Shown: in pieces, positions 1 through 11,893 of the stretch | How the letters are laid out: every line of letters begins with the position of its first letter | Numbering within the stretch: position 1 is the stretch's first letter | Origin: Reutealis trisperma | Taxonomy: Eukaryota; Streptophyta; Magnoliopsida; Malpighiales; Euphorbiaceae | NCBI GenBank assembly: GCA_947687605.1 | Contig: CANTUT010000019.1 | Span: forward strand, 9,441,501 to 9,505,500 | DNA: 64,000 nt | Direction of reading: 5' to 3' | Program-made: the position numbers and the translations under genes | The notes under the pieces: model-generated | What the model saw: the letters and a program-made list of their open reading frames with translations, nothing else | Told to the model about the DNA's origin: nothing | Databases searched by the model: none

Positions 1-71
1 GTTGGTAACTCGGAGTGTAGTTATGGTAAAAAAAAAAATTAATTAATTCACGTAATTAAATGTGTATGCAG

Positions 72-1079
72 TTGTTTGAATTTGGGGACAAGTATAGAGG
101 GAAATACGATGAAAGTGTGACGGTGGTGAAGGGGTATTATACGTCGGTGAGTGGGTACATGGATGAGTTGTTATGGGCAGCTTTGTGGCTATACAAAGCC
201 ACCGACAATGAGGCTTATTTGATGTATGCATTAGAGAATGCTCATAGATTTGGTGGGATCAGTTGGGCCATTTCTGAGTTCAGCTGGGATGTCAAGTTTC
301 CTGCTCTTCAACTCATTGCTTCCATGGTAATATATTTCTCTCTCCCAAGTACAGTATAATTTCATTTTAAGCTTTCGACACATGCCTAGTAAGATTCTCA
401 ATCACATATTAATGTGTTGCAGTTATTAAGTGAGAAAAGGCACAGAAAACATAAGCATATATTACAACAATACAGCTCAAAAGCAGAGTATTATCTCTGT
501 TCTTGCCTTAACAAAAACAACATCACTAATGTGGAGCGCACCCCAGGAGGCTTATTATACATCCGCCAATGGAACAATCTCCAATACGTATCAACAGCTA
601 CATTTCTTCTCACAGTTTACTCTGATTATCTTCAAGCATCAAATCGACGGCTAAAATGCAATCTTGGCACATTGGACCCACAAGAAATTTTCAGTTTTGC
701 AAAATCACAAGTTGATTATATTTTGGGTGCAAATCCAATGGGCATGAGCTACCTAATTGGTTATGGTTTGAAGTACCCACAAAGGGCCCACCATAGAGGC
801 GCATCTATTGAATCATATAAAGGACACAAGGGTTTTATTGGGTGTACACAAGGGTATGATCTATGGTACAACCGGCAAGATCCAAACCCTAATGTTATTG
901 TGGGGGCCATAGTTGGTGGGCCCAATAATAAGGATGAATTTTTGGATGAAAGAGGAAATTACATGCAAACTGAAGCTTGCACTTATAATACAGCAACTCT
1001 TGTTGGGGTTTTTGCTAGATTAAATGAGGATGATTTGTTTGTTAATCAATCATTACTAGCTGGTTCCAGTTCTATCTAA
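72..1079 (+). CDS. Endo-beta-1,4-glucanase, GH9 family (3' exons, gene starts upstream of the window)
   Basis: Two exons are visible: 72-326 (acceptor ATGCAG at 66-71, donor GT at 327) and 423-1079 (acceptor TTGCAG), phase 0, stop TAA. They give about 304 C-terminal residues of a cellulase that hydrolyses beta-1,4-glucans in the wall. Recognisable blocks are GYMDELLWAALWLYKAT, TPGGLLYIRQWNN, the catalytic-region histidine in RAHHRGAS, and the GH9 active-site segment FLDERGNYMQTE, with Asp at 945-947 and the proton-donor Glu at 972-974. The usual TEPATYN reads TEACTYN, with Ala replaced by Cys at 978-980. The protein ends shortly after LVGVFARL, so there is no CBM49 module and no C-terminal membrane segment. 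The N-terminal catalytic DAGD region and signal peptide lie outside the window. The family call is firm; the subclass is not assigned. Confidence 0.93.
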
Positions 1080-1861
1080 CACATAATTTATTTAAATTCT
1101 TTTCCCATTAAATGGAATGATTTTGTTTTTATTGAAGTGGGTTATGGTTATAGTTTGATTTGAAGGTGACCTAACCAAATGCACCACCTATACTAAATTA
1201 TATATGGCATTTGTATACTTTTAAAAATTCTATTTTTTTTTCATATATGTTTTACCTAAATCTTTGTAAGGGCAAGATATGCCATTTATTATTTGTCAAT
1301 GAATTTTTTTTTTAATATATTATTCTTCATCTTCGAAGTTGTGATTGTCCAATCTATCTACATTGTAGAATGTAGAAGACTAGAAATTGAAGTCATCATG
1401 GGCTCAATTAAGCCCAAGCTTGTTCACTTTCAAAAATACATGGCTTTGGATATTTATAAAATAATTATTTTTAATGAAAAAAATGATTTATTCAGCATAA
1501 TTATGCATGAAAAAATATTATTTCTGATTTATTACATTATTTTTTTTACTTATCATGTTTTTAATAATATTTATTCATATAATTTAATATATATATATAT
1601 ATAATTAAAGTTTTTAAATTAATTGATTGCTCGAACTCGATATAATATTATATTCTTTTTGAAGATAATATTATTAATCTAATCAATTAATAAAATTTAC
1701 AGATAAAAATTCCACCTTATAATAAAACATAATAAAAATGCAAACTTTGCTTAAGAAATTTATTAAGTCTAAAGTTAAAGAGTCTTTCCTTTTCCCAAAA
1801 AAAAAAGGTTAAAAAGAGAAATTATTCTGCATCCGAAAATTTATCTCTTAGTCTCTTCTAT
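1080..1861. other. Intergenic, AT-rich
   Basis: 3' flank of the GH9 gene. The sequence is AT-rich with poly-T runs and a short TA run near 1589-1604. The open frame at 1293-1604 is low-complexity (Ile/Phe/Tyr) with no family resemblance and is not called a gene. Confidence 0.6.
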
Positions 1862-3074
1862 CTATCCCGGTTCATGCTTCTTATACCTCTCCTTGACCGA
1901 TTGAAGGTTTCCATCTCCAGTAGTAGCCTCTTCCATGGTGTCGTACTCCTTTTCAGCAGTGTGGCTAGCAATACCTTGATCTGAAATACGAGTTGCCTCC
2001 CCTGCCTCTGCCTTTTCATTCCGCAACTATCGGTTAGCTCCTCTTCTTTTACATCTTTGTTGTGAATTATATTAAGGCCAAAATAAAACCATTAATAATT
2101 TATTTTGTAAACTGCATTTTTATAATTAAAAAATTAATTTATTTTTAACTAAGTTAAATTTATTTTTATTTCAAATAAATTAAATCTATAAGTTAATTTG
2201 CATGAATTAAAACTATTATGTCCATCTTATAAATCAATATACTTAATTATGACGTAATATATTTGATCATAAAAGAAAAATTAATTAACTTTGATGGGTA
2301 GTGAGAGCTTATATTCCTTGCTTTGATGGTGTGTGTTACATCAATTGTTGAATTACATAGTCAATAATTAAGTCTTTTATTCGATAATTGAATCAAAAAT
2401 TTTTATCTAATAGTTAAATTAAATAATGATAAAATTTTCATAATAATAATTATTGAAATGACGTGCCACAAAATGTATATATAAAGTACTTTTATAATGG
2501 TATTGGTAAATTTTATTCCTTCAAAAATTATAATATATTGATTTAATGAATAATGTTAAAAGCTGTGGAATTATTTATATTATTTATCCTTTTTTTTTTC
2601 TTTTTTGAGTATAATTATGATTTCTCTAACAGCAACAAATTAAATATATATCATATATGAGACAGTGATGAACTGATTTTTAATTTTTATTAAATCAGAG
2701 GTTTGAGTCCCCCATTCCCTCAATACTAATAAATAAATAAACACTATTTATTATATCTCAAATGATACTATTTAAGCTTAAAAAATCAGTTGAAGATGGC
2801 CACGTCCGCCAGAATTTCAACTGATTGATCGCTAAAATTAGGGGATTCGAGCTCGAGTTTCATTCGTAATCAAATTTATAAAAAAAGAAAAATATATTTC
2901 AGTTCATAATTTTTTTAGAGAATCCTACGGAACAACAAATTAAAAAAATCATAATGTACAACCTATATATATTTATATATATACCTTGATGGGGATGCAT
3001 AGAAATGGAGCTGAAGACCTCCTAAGCATTAATGATTGCGAGAGGTTAAAAAGGAGGAGGAGACGGCCAGGCAT
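1862..3074 (-). CDS. Small LEA-like protein, tandem copy 1 (possibly decayed)
   Basis: Two-exon gene found by comparing this region with 4079-4719. Exon 1 is 3074-2985 (30 codons, donor AAG/GTAT) and contains LSQSLMLRRSSAPFLC. Exon 2 is 2026-1862 (55 codons with stop) and contains RISDQGIASHTAEKEYDTME and ends SVKERYKKHEPG. Joined in phase 0 they give about 84 residues. The basic, Ser/Leu/Arg-rich N terminus resembles an organelle-targeting peptide; the rest is short, hydrophilic and charged. Compared with copy 2, the acceptor position AACAG reads AACAA, and the homologous frame meets a TAG at 2029-2027. That TAG could itself serve as a new acceptor (TAG/TTG), and the joining used here assumes so. 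It is therefore either a shortened functional paralog or a pseudogene. The long intron (2027-2984) is AT-rich. I do not recognise a named family. Confidence 0.5.
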
Positions 3075-3212
3075 TCTGTAAACTCTAAATAGTTCCAGTT
3101 TTGCAAGGGAGAAGAAGAAGAAGACGAAGAAGATGGGTTGGGTTGCTCAACGCTGATCAAAGTTGATAAAACCACTATGCACTTGTCATTTTTATGGCTG
3201 CTCTTGAATTGC

Positions 3213-3218
3213 CACGTG
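3213..3218. promoter_or_regulatory. G-box/ABRE core (CACGTG)
   Basis: The palindrome GCCACGTGGT lies about 140 bp upstream of the start codon of LEA-like copy 1. CACGTG with this flank is the classical abscisic-acid/bZIP element, and its place in front of a LEA-like gene fits seed or dehydration expression. This is inferred from sequence only. Confidence 0.45.
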
Positions 3219-4078
3219 GTGCTATCTGGGCTTGCCATTTTCTTTTTTGTTTTGCCATACTAGGGTTTACTCCAGAATTGTGGCTGAAATTGTTGTTTTT
3301 TTTTTTTAAATTTTAATTTTTATTAAATTTACACTAAATCTAATTTTTGTTTTCATCTTTTTATATTTAAATAATTTTAATTTGTATTGAAATTATATTT
3401 ATATATTTAATTAAAATTTTTAATTTAATGAATAAACTGAATTGATCTAGAATATAAAATGTATTTTTGTTTTCCATCTCGAAAAAAGTTACACGATAAA
3501 AATACATAAATAATTAATAATTATAAATAATTAGGTTTAATTTTAATAATTATCATCATAAACAATAAATTAATTTTTTTTTTCAATAGTTATTTGTTAA
3601 ATATTTTATTTAACTTAACTAATTGTATTATATCATATAATTGTCTTGAATGACTTTCCTATTTGAATTTTATTAGCCAATATTTGGTGTGATAAGTAAT
3701 TTATTAGAATAAAATTTATATCTTATTTGATTGATAATAAGAATTTAAATGATTTAAATTTTATATTAAAATAATATATATTTCTAATATAACCAATAAA
3801 TTTAATTACATAAATATATGCTTTGAATAACTTCAATTAATCATGATGCACGTACTAATTAAATAAAAATAAAATGAAACAAATAAATCCTATAATTAAT
3901 CCCAATATATAATAATTAGTCACTAATATATATTGATCTTAATTAGTTGGCTACTCAAATCTTAATTTTATATTAAAAACAAAAGCAAAACTCAAAAATC
4001 TAAAATGTACAGAATTAATGCATAATTATTCACCATATTCAAAATCAACCATCCGTTCTGCGATAATCAGCACCTGGT
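3219..4078. other. Intergenic between the LEA-like copies, AT-rich
   Basis: About 860 bp of AT-rich DNA with no supportable gene. The open frame at 3029-3238 (minus) overlaps exon 1 of copy 1 in another frame and the G-box, and is treated as chance. Confidence 0.6.
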
Positions 4079-4719
4079 TCATACTTCCTTACACCTCTGC
4101 CTCACAGATTCAACATCTTCATCTCCAGTAGCAGCTGCCTCTTCGGTGCCGCCATACGCGTTATCAGAAGTAGTCTGATTAGCAATACCTTGATCTGCGA
4201 GATGGTTTGTGTCCTCATCATCAGCCTTTGCCTTCTCCTCTGCAACCCTTTTGAACTCCTCAGCTGTTGAAGACGCTCTTTCTTGATCTATTACAAGCCC
4301 ATGATCATTCTCTGTGGTGCTGGTGCTGCTTTTGTTATATCTCTGTTATTATATATAGGCGCCCACAATATGCTGATATTATTTAATGATTCTAAAGATT
4401 ATATTATTAAAATCAAACTTGGTTTTTGATTATTTTCAATATAATATATATTCTTTTTAACATCAATCAGCCAGCTCAAATAATAAACTAAAGAGAATTT
4501 CAAGAACTTTTTCTACACTTCATACTTGGTTTTTAATGAAAATAATTCTGGTATCAATTGCTATTAGACAAAGTTAATTAATTATTATAAGCTTATAATA
4601 TATAATCAATTAAGAAAGTATATAAGAATAGGAAGACAAACCTTCATCTTGATGGAGTTGCATAAAAATGGGGTTGAAGGCCTTATAAGCAGTAATGGTC
4701 GGGAGAGAGGTGCAGCCAT
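4079..4719 (-). CDS. Small LEA-like protein, tandem copy 2 (apparently intact)
   Basis: Two exons: 4719-4642 (26 codons, donor AAG/GTTTGT) and 4342-4079 (88 codons with TGA; acceptor TAACAG), phase 0, intron 299 bp, product 113 residues. Exon 1 encodes MAAPLSRPLLLIRPSTPFLC, an acid-free Arg/Ser/Leu segment like a mitochondrial or plastid presequence. Exon 2 is hydrophilic, rich in Glu, Asp, Lys and Ala, with FKRVAEEKAKADDED and LADQGIANQTTSDNAYGGTE, and ends RQRCKEV. Composition and ABRE-like motifs upstream suggest a late-embryogenesis or stress-protective role, but I do not recognise a defined LEA class and give no symbol. The same exon structure and the SIK, DQGIA and TGD blocks are shared with copy 1 about 1.6 kb downstream on the same strand, so the pair arose by tandem duplication. 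Confidence 0.72.
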
Positions 4720-4837
4720 TTGTGTAAACTGTGAAGAGTGTGTTTAATTTCAAGTTTCGCAAGAAAATTGGAGATGAAATAATTAAAGAAAGAAGAATTG
4801 CTTTTGCAACAAAATCTTAAAAAGAAATTGTGGGTGT

Positions 4838-4875
4838 ACGTGTCAATTTTCAGCAGAGATTCAATGGATACGTGT
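4838..4875. promoter_or_regulatory. Two ACGTGT elements (ABRE-like)
   Basis: ACGTGTC at 4838-4844 and ACGTGT at 4870-4875 lie 120-155 bp upstream of the start codon of LEA-like copy 2. Paired ACGT cores near a start are typical of ABA-responsive promoters. Functional status is inferred. Confidence 0.4.
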
Positions 4876-7039
4876 TACTATTTGGGTTTTGGAGCCATGC
4901 AACTACAAATACGTATGTTTCTAATTTTAGCATACATTATTATTATTGGTATTATATACGTATGTATATCAGATTCAGATGCGATATCCTTCTGCAAATC
5001 CTTACATAGACGTTTTCATCGCTACAATCTCTATCCGATTTAAAATGCTAAAGATAAAGTTTTAATAATTTATTCAGCTAATAAATAATAATGATGTAAA
5101 GGTCTCGGGTTTAAATTTCGAAATTAAAGTTATAAAAAAAATTACATTTAGTAAAAAAAAATTCAAATTAAATCAAGATAATTAATGATTCAAAACTATA
5201 AAAAAAAAATTCAAAAATCTCATATATTCTTATATCACTTTCTAAATATTGGATTTTTTTTCTATTTTATTCAAAACTAAAAAAAAATTCAAAATTTCAA
5301 CATATTCATAATACTTTCTAGACATTAGATTTTATATTTTATTAATTTTTTTTTGAGTTCTATTTTATCAAAATTAAAATAACAATAACTGAAGGTTTTT
5401 TTTTTTTTTTTTTTTTTGTGAGAGTTAATAAAAGGCAAGTTGACAAGAGAGAGAGAGAAGCATGGTGCTTTTAATAGGGAAAAAAAGATAAAATAACTTT
5501 CAAAAAAAATCATGAAGCTATGATCAGTGTAATTTTTTTTTAAATGTATAAACATATACACGAGATAAAAAAAAAAAAAGCATATACATTTTAAAATTAT
5601 AATAATTTTAAATCAACATAGTACTTTTTATATCATACACATATATACGGAAGGTCAAAATCTCATCCACTCTTATTAACCCATTCACAGAAAAATAGAT
5701 TTTTGTGAATGAGAAATACACACATTTTAAAAATAATAAACATATATATATATATATATATATATACTCATTTTAAAATTATAATAATTTTAAAAAAATA
5801 TATTAATTTTTATATCTCACAGGTACACTGCACTGTCAATATGGAGTGCAAAGTGCAAAGCCACGTCTGATAGTCTACTTAAGGGATAAAATTAAGAGGA
5901 AAAAATGCCAAAAACTATTCTGAGAATCTTAATATTCCCACCCAATATGGATGTTATTTTTCTACTCACCCGGTTGCAAGAACTTCCTGCTAACTAGTGC
6001 ATGATGCTGCCACGTGGCGATTAACGAAATAGTCGAAGGGTGGACGAGCAACTTGTTGTGCCCACTATCGTTGCATTTTTTGCAGTTAATTATCTTTTTT
6101 TTTTTTTTTTCAACTTTATATTAAAAGATGATTTAACATTTTTTTACATAAAAACAAAATCACAAATGAAAAAAAATGTTTTCTCCTTTTATTTAATAAT
6201 TTAAATTATCAAATAACTTTTGATTTTAGATTTTATAATACCGATAGTATTAGTATTTTTTATTTATCTAAAATAATAATTTCATATCTACAGTTTGAAA
6301 AATATTTTTTAAATTTTATACTAAATAATCTTTTGATTAATTTTTTTATTAAAAAATCAAAAAGAAAATAAAAAATATATATATTTTTTAATTCGTAAAA
6401 TACCCTCTCCCTCTGTCCACTTCAATACCAAAATCAAATATGTGCAATTTCTCTTTAACTACATTTTGAAATCAAATCAAATTCAAAACATAACAATTAA
6501 CTCCAAAATCTTAATGATTAAAAAAAAAAAATCCAAACTCTCAACCTCTACACTCCTCTGCACAAAACATTAGTAATTGCTTTGAGCTTTCCTTACTATG
6601 CTTTTATGATTTCTTTCATTTTAAACAAGATTTTCATTTATTGTTTCCGTTCTTTTATAGTAAAAAAGTCTCATATTAATTTCAAATGAGAGATACTGAA
6701 CAAAGATGAATGCTTTTACATATTATACGAAGCTATTCATAAGTCTACCTATATAACAGTGTAGGCAAGTGTAACCGTAAAAATTCCTCTTCTTCAGCAG
6801 GTTAATAAAAAAAAAAAAAAAAAACAAGAGTTGGCCTCGCCGATCGGCACCAGCATGCATTGGGCTCGGCTATCCACCACCAACAAAGCCCACCGTCTTT
6901 AGCTAAGTACACAAGTAACTAAAATTAACTAGGAAAAGTACACAATGTGGATGTAACATTGTTTCAAATTTCCTCTTTAATAGGAATATTTTTCATTAGA
7001 ATGTTTTGGGTTTGCCTTGCACAGACATGTATGAAATTG
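4876..7039. other. Intergenic, AT-rich, low-complexity
   Basis: Long A and T tracts, and a TA microsatellite near 5741-5766. A diverged direct duplication is centred on the shared string ATTTTAAAATTATAATAATT near 5589 and 5772. An isolated CCACGTGG lies near 6011-6018. No coding region is supportable before the first MOCS3-like block at about 7040. Confidence 0.6.
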
Positions 7040-9109
7040 GAAGCACACACAATGCCTTGGAAATTTTTAACCAGTATTCTTGAAATAACGAATCTAACTT
7101 TTTTTTTTTTTTTTTTTCCCTCTCCATGCCTTACATTTGCTTTTTATCTCTTCTCCTTATAAGTGTCAACTTTTATGGACTCCATAACTATCAACTTTTG
7201 TTAGGTATGACATAATCGTAGATGCAATAGATAATGCTCCAAGGTGTTAAATGATCAGTGATTGTTGTGTGGTGTTGGGGAAGGTGAATCGCTGCCTTGA
7301 AGTGCTTTGTTTAAATGATTTTGCAAATACCATTTGAATTAAGTGTAAGGATAGTCTTGTACGTGCATATAATTAGGAATAATTTGTACTTACTCATGTA
7401 GTTTGTAGTTTTTGTTGATGTTGGTACTTTAGAGTCTTTGTTATTTCCATAGTAATTCAGTATCTAGTCCAAGTACTAATCCCTTCCATTCATTTACATG
7501 GAGCCTCTTGTATTAGGGACTACACGGGGATTGTAAGGGCAGGTATATTCTATTGTTGTCATATGCTGTTTTCTAGTGTGGATAAGAAATCCATTTACCC
7601 ATTCTTTACTTCTTAATACACTGAGCAAATGCTAGATCTGACTCTATCAAATCTATTGCCTAGCTTACAGTCTATAATTATAAAGGAGGTCCATGTTATC
7701 GACGCCTTTTTCCAACCCTACCTCCTACATTAGCATGCCAAAGATGTGCCGATAGTGGAGTTTTAGGAGTTGGTATGTCACTGACAGAACCATTTTCTGA
7801 ATACTAATATAATATCATATCTTTACACAAATCATAATTAAAAGTTTTTTGGAATATTCTAAGTTTGATTGCTGTCAAGTTTGACAATAGTACATTAATT
7901 TTGTATATATATTGAAGATGTTTGAACTTTTCATTATGTCTTGTTTACTCATGCTTTTATACTGCTCTATTGATTGAACTGCTCAACATAACCATACTCT
8001 GTTGCATAGTTGAATATCTATGGTACTTACCTTATTGATTAATTCGTACTGTAGTTCATGGTATCATTGGTTGTCTCCAAGTGCTTAAGGCCATACAAAT
8101 TGCTAGTGCCATAGGTGTACCACTATCAAGACGGATGCTTCTATTTGATGCATTGTCAGCACGAATTCATATTGTATGTCTCATCTTTCATATGTTTAAA
8201 TTTTTTCTGGCATTGATTGTTTCACATGCTCTATTAAGCAGTTGATTCACTTGATTGTTCATATAATCTGTATGGTATGAATACATGAATTATTTAAGAC
8301 TGTTGAATATTGCTTAGGTCAAGATCAGAGGCAGGTGATCACAATTTTGAAGCTCATGGAGATAATACAGCATTCACCCAAAAGAATTTTAGAGATTTTG
8401 ATTATGAGAAGTTCATTCAATATCCTTTGTCAACGATATCCTTGGTTTCCTCACTCATCTTCTATCTCCAAATGAAATTGTGGTTTGATTGTATTTGATT
8501 GAGACTGATTCATTTTTACTCCCAAAAGGAAGACACTGTGCCAATTGTTGCATGTTCAAATTTTCATGTTAAATCATTCTCAATTTTGTTTTGTCCTATT
8601 TCATCTGTACATACAATGCTGATAAATTTGCATTAACTTTATTTTTGACCGTCTAAGATTTCAAGATAATAATATAGATTGATTTGCCAACTTTTTTTTT
8701 TTTTTTCTCTTGCTTGCAGGCTCAACTGAAGATGAACCTGCTTCCAACAGAATCCAAAATAAACAGTATAAAGTAAAATGAGGAAGTCGTTGAAGGGGAA
8801 GCACGTGTTGGTAGATGTGCGCCCTGCCCACCATTTCAAGATTGTTTCTCTTCCTAATTCCTTGAATATCTCACTATCAAATTTTGAGACTATGTTGCCT
8901 GAAATCTCATCAGCTTTAAAGGAAGAGGGAGAACGTAGGGATATCGAATCAGAATCAGTGTGAGCCTGTATGTAGAATGTAGAAAAAGGAATGATTCACA
9001 GAGGGCTATGGAATTGTTACCGAAGAAAGGCGTTAACTCAGCCAGAGATATCATTGGGGGCTTGGAGGGCTGAGCCCATGATGTAGATGCAAGTTTCCCT
9101 ACCTATTAG
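7040..9109 (+). pseudogene. Adenylyltransferase and sulfurtransferase MOCS3/CNX5, intron-bearing pseudogene
   Basis: Pieces of a MOCS3-type protein occur in order, separated by intron-like DNA: 7051-7073 (NALEIFNQ), 7205-about 7285 (YDIIVDAIDNAP then a TAA, then MISDCCVVLGK), 7675-about 7770 (VYNYKGGPCYRRLFP, QRCADSGVLGV), 8056-8174 (GIIGCLQVLKAIQIA, MLLFDALSARIHI), 8319-8404 (VKIRGR, TGA, one-base shift, then NTAFTQKNFRDFDYEKF), and 8720-9109 (NLLPTES, LVDVRPAHHFKIVSLPNSLN, SARDIIGGLEG, DVDASFPTY). MOCS3 proteins activate and sulfurate the small subunit of molybdopterin synthase and URM1. Several splice sites survive (for example CCA/GTATTC to TTAG/GTATGAC), so this is a duplicated gene, not a processed copy. 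Premature TAA, TGA and TAA codons, frameshifts, Trp to TGA in the last block, and the absence of the N-terminal ATP-binding region show it is dead. Confidence 0.9.
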
Positions 9110-9622
9110 AAGCGGAAACGTCTGCCAAACTATTTTCCACACTATTTATGCCAGTTTTGTACTGATTATAATATAAAAACAGGAAGTTTTGTTATCTCCA
9201 TCATTAAATTGCGCAACCATAGAGATAACAGCATTCTCGTGGATGTGTGATAATTATGGTCTCAGAGATTTTGGCATTTGCTGCATGAAAACATACATGC
9301 CTCGAGTGTCATTGCCCTCTGACACATCGCATTTTAGTTTTAGTTGCATTGTCAGCGTCAACACAAAATACAAGTTTGTGAATTTTTCTATAATAGCTGT
9401 GTGGATGCTTCCTCTGTGTAAATGTGTTTCATGCCTTAAAGAATAGCCAAAAAAAAGAAAGAGCTTATATGATATCATATCAAAGGAAATATAAGTTGTT
9501 CATTCATGACCCATTTCTCAGTCAAATCATTCTCGCAGTTTTGCCAAAAAATTTTGTTCACTCATAAACAAGTTGGGCCTGGCAAAGATCAAAACATCAA
9601 AATTTGAAACTTCAGATATCTC
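9110..9622. other. Short convergent intergenic stretch
   Basis: The sequence lies between the 3' end of the MOCS3 pseudogene (+) and the stop of PYRB (-). It probably includes the PYRB 3' UTR. No further gene is seen; the open frames here are short and on both strands of the same DNA. Confidence 0.55.
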
Positions 9623-11893
9623 TCACCATCCGACAAGTAGAAGCTTCAAAAGAGCCATTCGGATGTAGAGACCATTCTTTGCTTGTCTAAAATAAGCAGC
9701 CCTAGGATCGGCGTCAACATCCACAGTTATCTACAAAGCATAATGAGAATAAATAAATTAGACAACCATCATAGTTGTTTTAAGAAAAATGCTTATAGCA
9801 TTTACCTCATCAAGCCTTGGGAGAGGATGCATGACCACAGCATGTTTCTGCATCACATTTAACACGTCACAATCAACAATGTACTTTCCTCGAGCTTCTT
9901 CATAAAGGTCAATTCTCTCTCCAAATCTTTCTCGCTGAATGCGTGTTTGATACACAACATCACATTTCGAAGCCACTTCCATTAAATCAGCACTTTCTTC
10001 CCATTCAACTCCTTTTGATGTCAAGTAATCTTTTATATCATCCTGAGGAAGAATCAGTAAACATAAGGAACTAGAAGCTATATTTCTAGAAATTCTTCTA
10101 AATTATCTGCCTAAATTCAAATTTTAATTAGAATCCCTTTTCCCAAATCCCAATTAATGGCAACTCATCTGTTAAAAGTTTATTTTTCTTTTTGAGAAAA
10201 AATTAGTTCAATTACCTTCATTTTTACCACATCAGGAGAAACAAAATAGATCTTCACATCTTGGTACTTGGCAAGCAAGTATGCAAGTGATCGAACTGTC
10301 CTTCCATTAGCAAGATCACCCACAAGTGCAACTTTAATACCATCCAATTTACCTATCTCTTGGTCAATAGTATATACATCTAAAAGAGCCTGCATTGCTT
10401 ATAGAAACAAAGCTTCAAACTCAAGAATTTATGATATTCAATAACACCAAATTTGTAGTATTTTTAAAATCATATGCGTATGTTGTCTCACTGGGATATA
10501 TTACATTGCCACCACTGGGTATCACTTAACAAAATTTGATGACAGGTTTGAGCCACAAGCAGTAGCTCATAATACCCCTGCACCTTGATATCTTTTCTAT
10601 CACCACATTTCACATCAGTGACTACATGATGACCAATTTATGATTTAACACAAAGTCAAAATAAAAACTACCATGTATTTGGTGATGCTAACAAGACTAC
10701 CTTTTTACCCGAGAGGGGGGTAGCCGTGCTGTACTCAATTATTGATGAGGTCAGTTTCCAGGTGGAAACAGCAAACTACATAGTACAACTAATAACAGTG
10801 ATACAGGCCAAGAATTCTCAACAAAAGAAAGGAATAAAAAAAAGTGCATTATTTAGGTGCTTCACTCAAAAAATCTATGGCTTGGGAAGGATTCATAAAT
10901 GAAAAATGAACCATAGATGCAAAGGATGCAATAAGATTATTAAGCTCAGCAACTCATCCATCACAAAATTCTGTTATCTATTGAATTTTTAATCACTTGG
11001 TCGGAAACTGATATCAACTGAACAAGCAATTGCTTACTTGTTTACTATATCAATAACTATTTGTTCATCTTCCCATGGCAAACCTCCCTTTTCAACTATT
11101 TCCTCTTTCCTTTAGATTTAATACATTGTTAAACAAACTAAATCCAAGCAAAAGCTGTTGAAAGATATTTCAACACACCTGAGTAGGATGTTGTCCAGGA
11201 CCATCTCCTGCATTAATAATAGGAATGCCAGCAGTAACTGCAGCTCTTCTTGCAGCGCCACTTTCAAAATGGCGCATAACAATAATATCTGCATACCCTT
11301 CAACAGTTCTAATAGTATCTGCAAATCAAGTTCCAAACATAAGTAACCAAATTGCCAATAAGAACATTTTAATGCAAACCAAAATCAAAACAATCACCTT
11401 CAAGTGTCTCTCCCTTGGCAGCAGATGAAAACTCCCTTGCATTTTCAGTAGTCAAAACCTCACCACCTAACCGTTTCATGGCAGACTCAAAAGAAAGCCT
11501 AGTACGAGTAGATGGCTCATAAAAAAGGGTGGCCATTAGATAACCTTTCAAGATTTGACTCCCAGGAGAATTTATCTCAATCTTCTCCATTTCTCTTGCA
11601 ACTTCAAATATAGAACCGAGAATTTCTTTATCAAACTGCTGTGACTCAATTACATCATCCAGTTGAAACTTCTTCCCAATTGATAATGAAGGGCTACTCT
11701 CAATTTCCAATGCACCACACTGAATCCCACTCCTTAACGAATGCCTTAATCCAGTAGATACAGAGATTGGCTTCGGACAAAACATTTGTTTACCAAATAA
11801 TCTTGAATAATTGCATGTTAACCCAGTATTGAACTTGATGGACATGGAATGTTCATTCAATAAACAAGAGGAAAACCAAGTAGAGGTGGCCAT
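9623..11893 (-). CDS. PYRB: Aspartate carbamoyltransferase, chloroplastic (ATCase)
   Basis: Catalyses carbamoyl phosphate plus L-aspartate to N-carbamoyl-L-aspartate, the committed step of pyrimidine synthesis, in the plastid. Exons: 11893-11398, 11318-11179, 10389-10216, 10042-9806, 9730-9623. They total 1155 nt, so 384 residues, normal for plant ATCase. The start is the ATG at 11893; the upstream in-frame TTG is not needed. Residues 1 to about 60 are a Ser/Thr-rich transit peptide. Carbamoyl-phosphate contacts are FYEPSTRTRLSFESAM in exon 1, then RHFESGAARRAA and GDGPGQHPTQ in exon 2. The aspartate domain carries VALVGDLANGRTVRSLAYLL, QTRIQRERF and MHPLPRLDE, and ends LLKLLLVGW. All catalytic motifs look intact. 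An intron in the 5' leader (12204-11917) fits acceptor TTTTACAG and donor CTCAG/GTTC. Confidence 0.97.

Noticed and set aside
3029..3238. 69-codon minus-strand frame
   Set aside because: Overlaps exon 1 of the LEA-like copy 1 in a different frame and covers its G-box; low-complexity serine run; no homology recognised.
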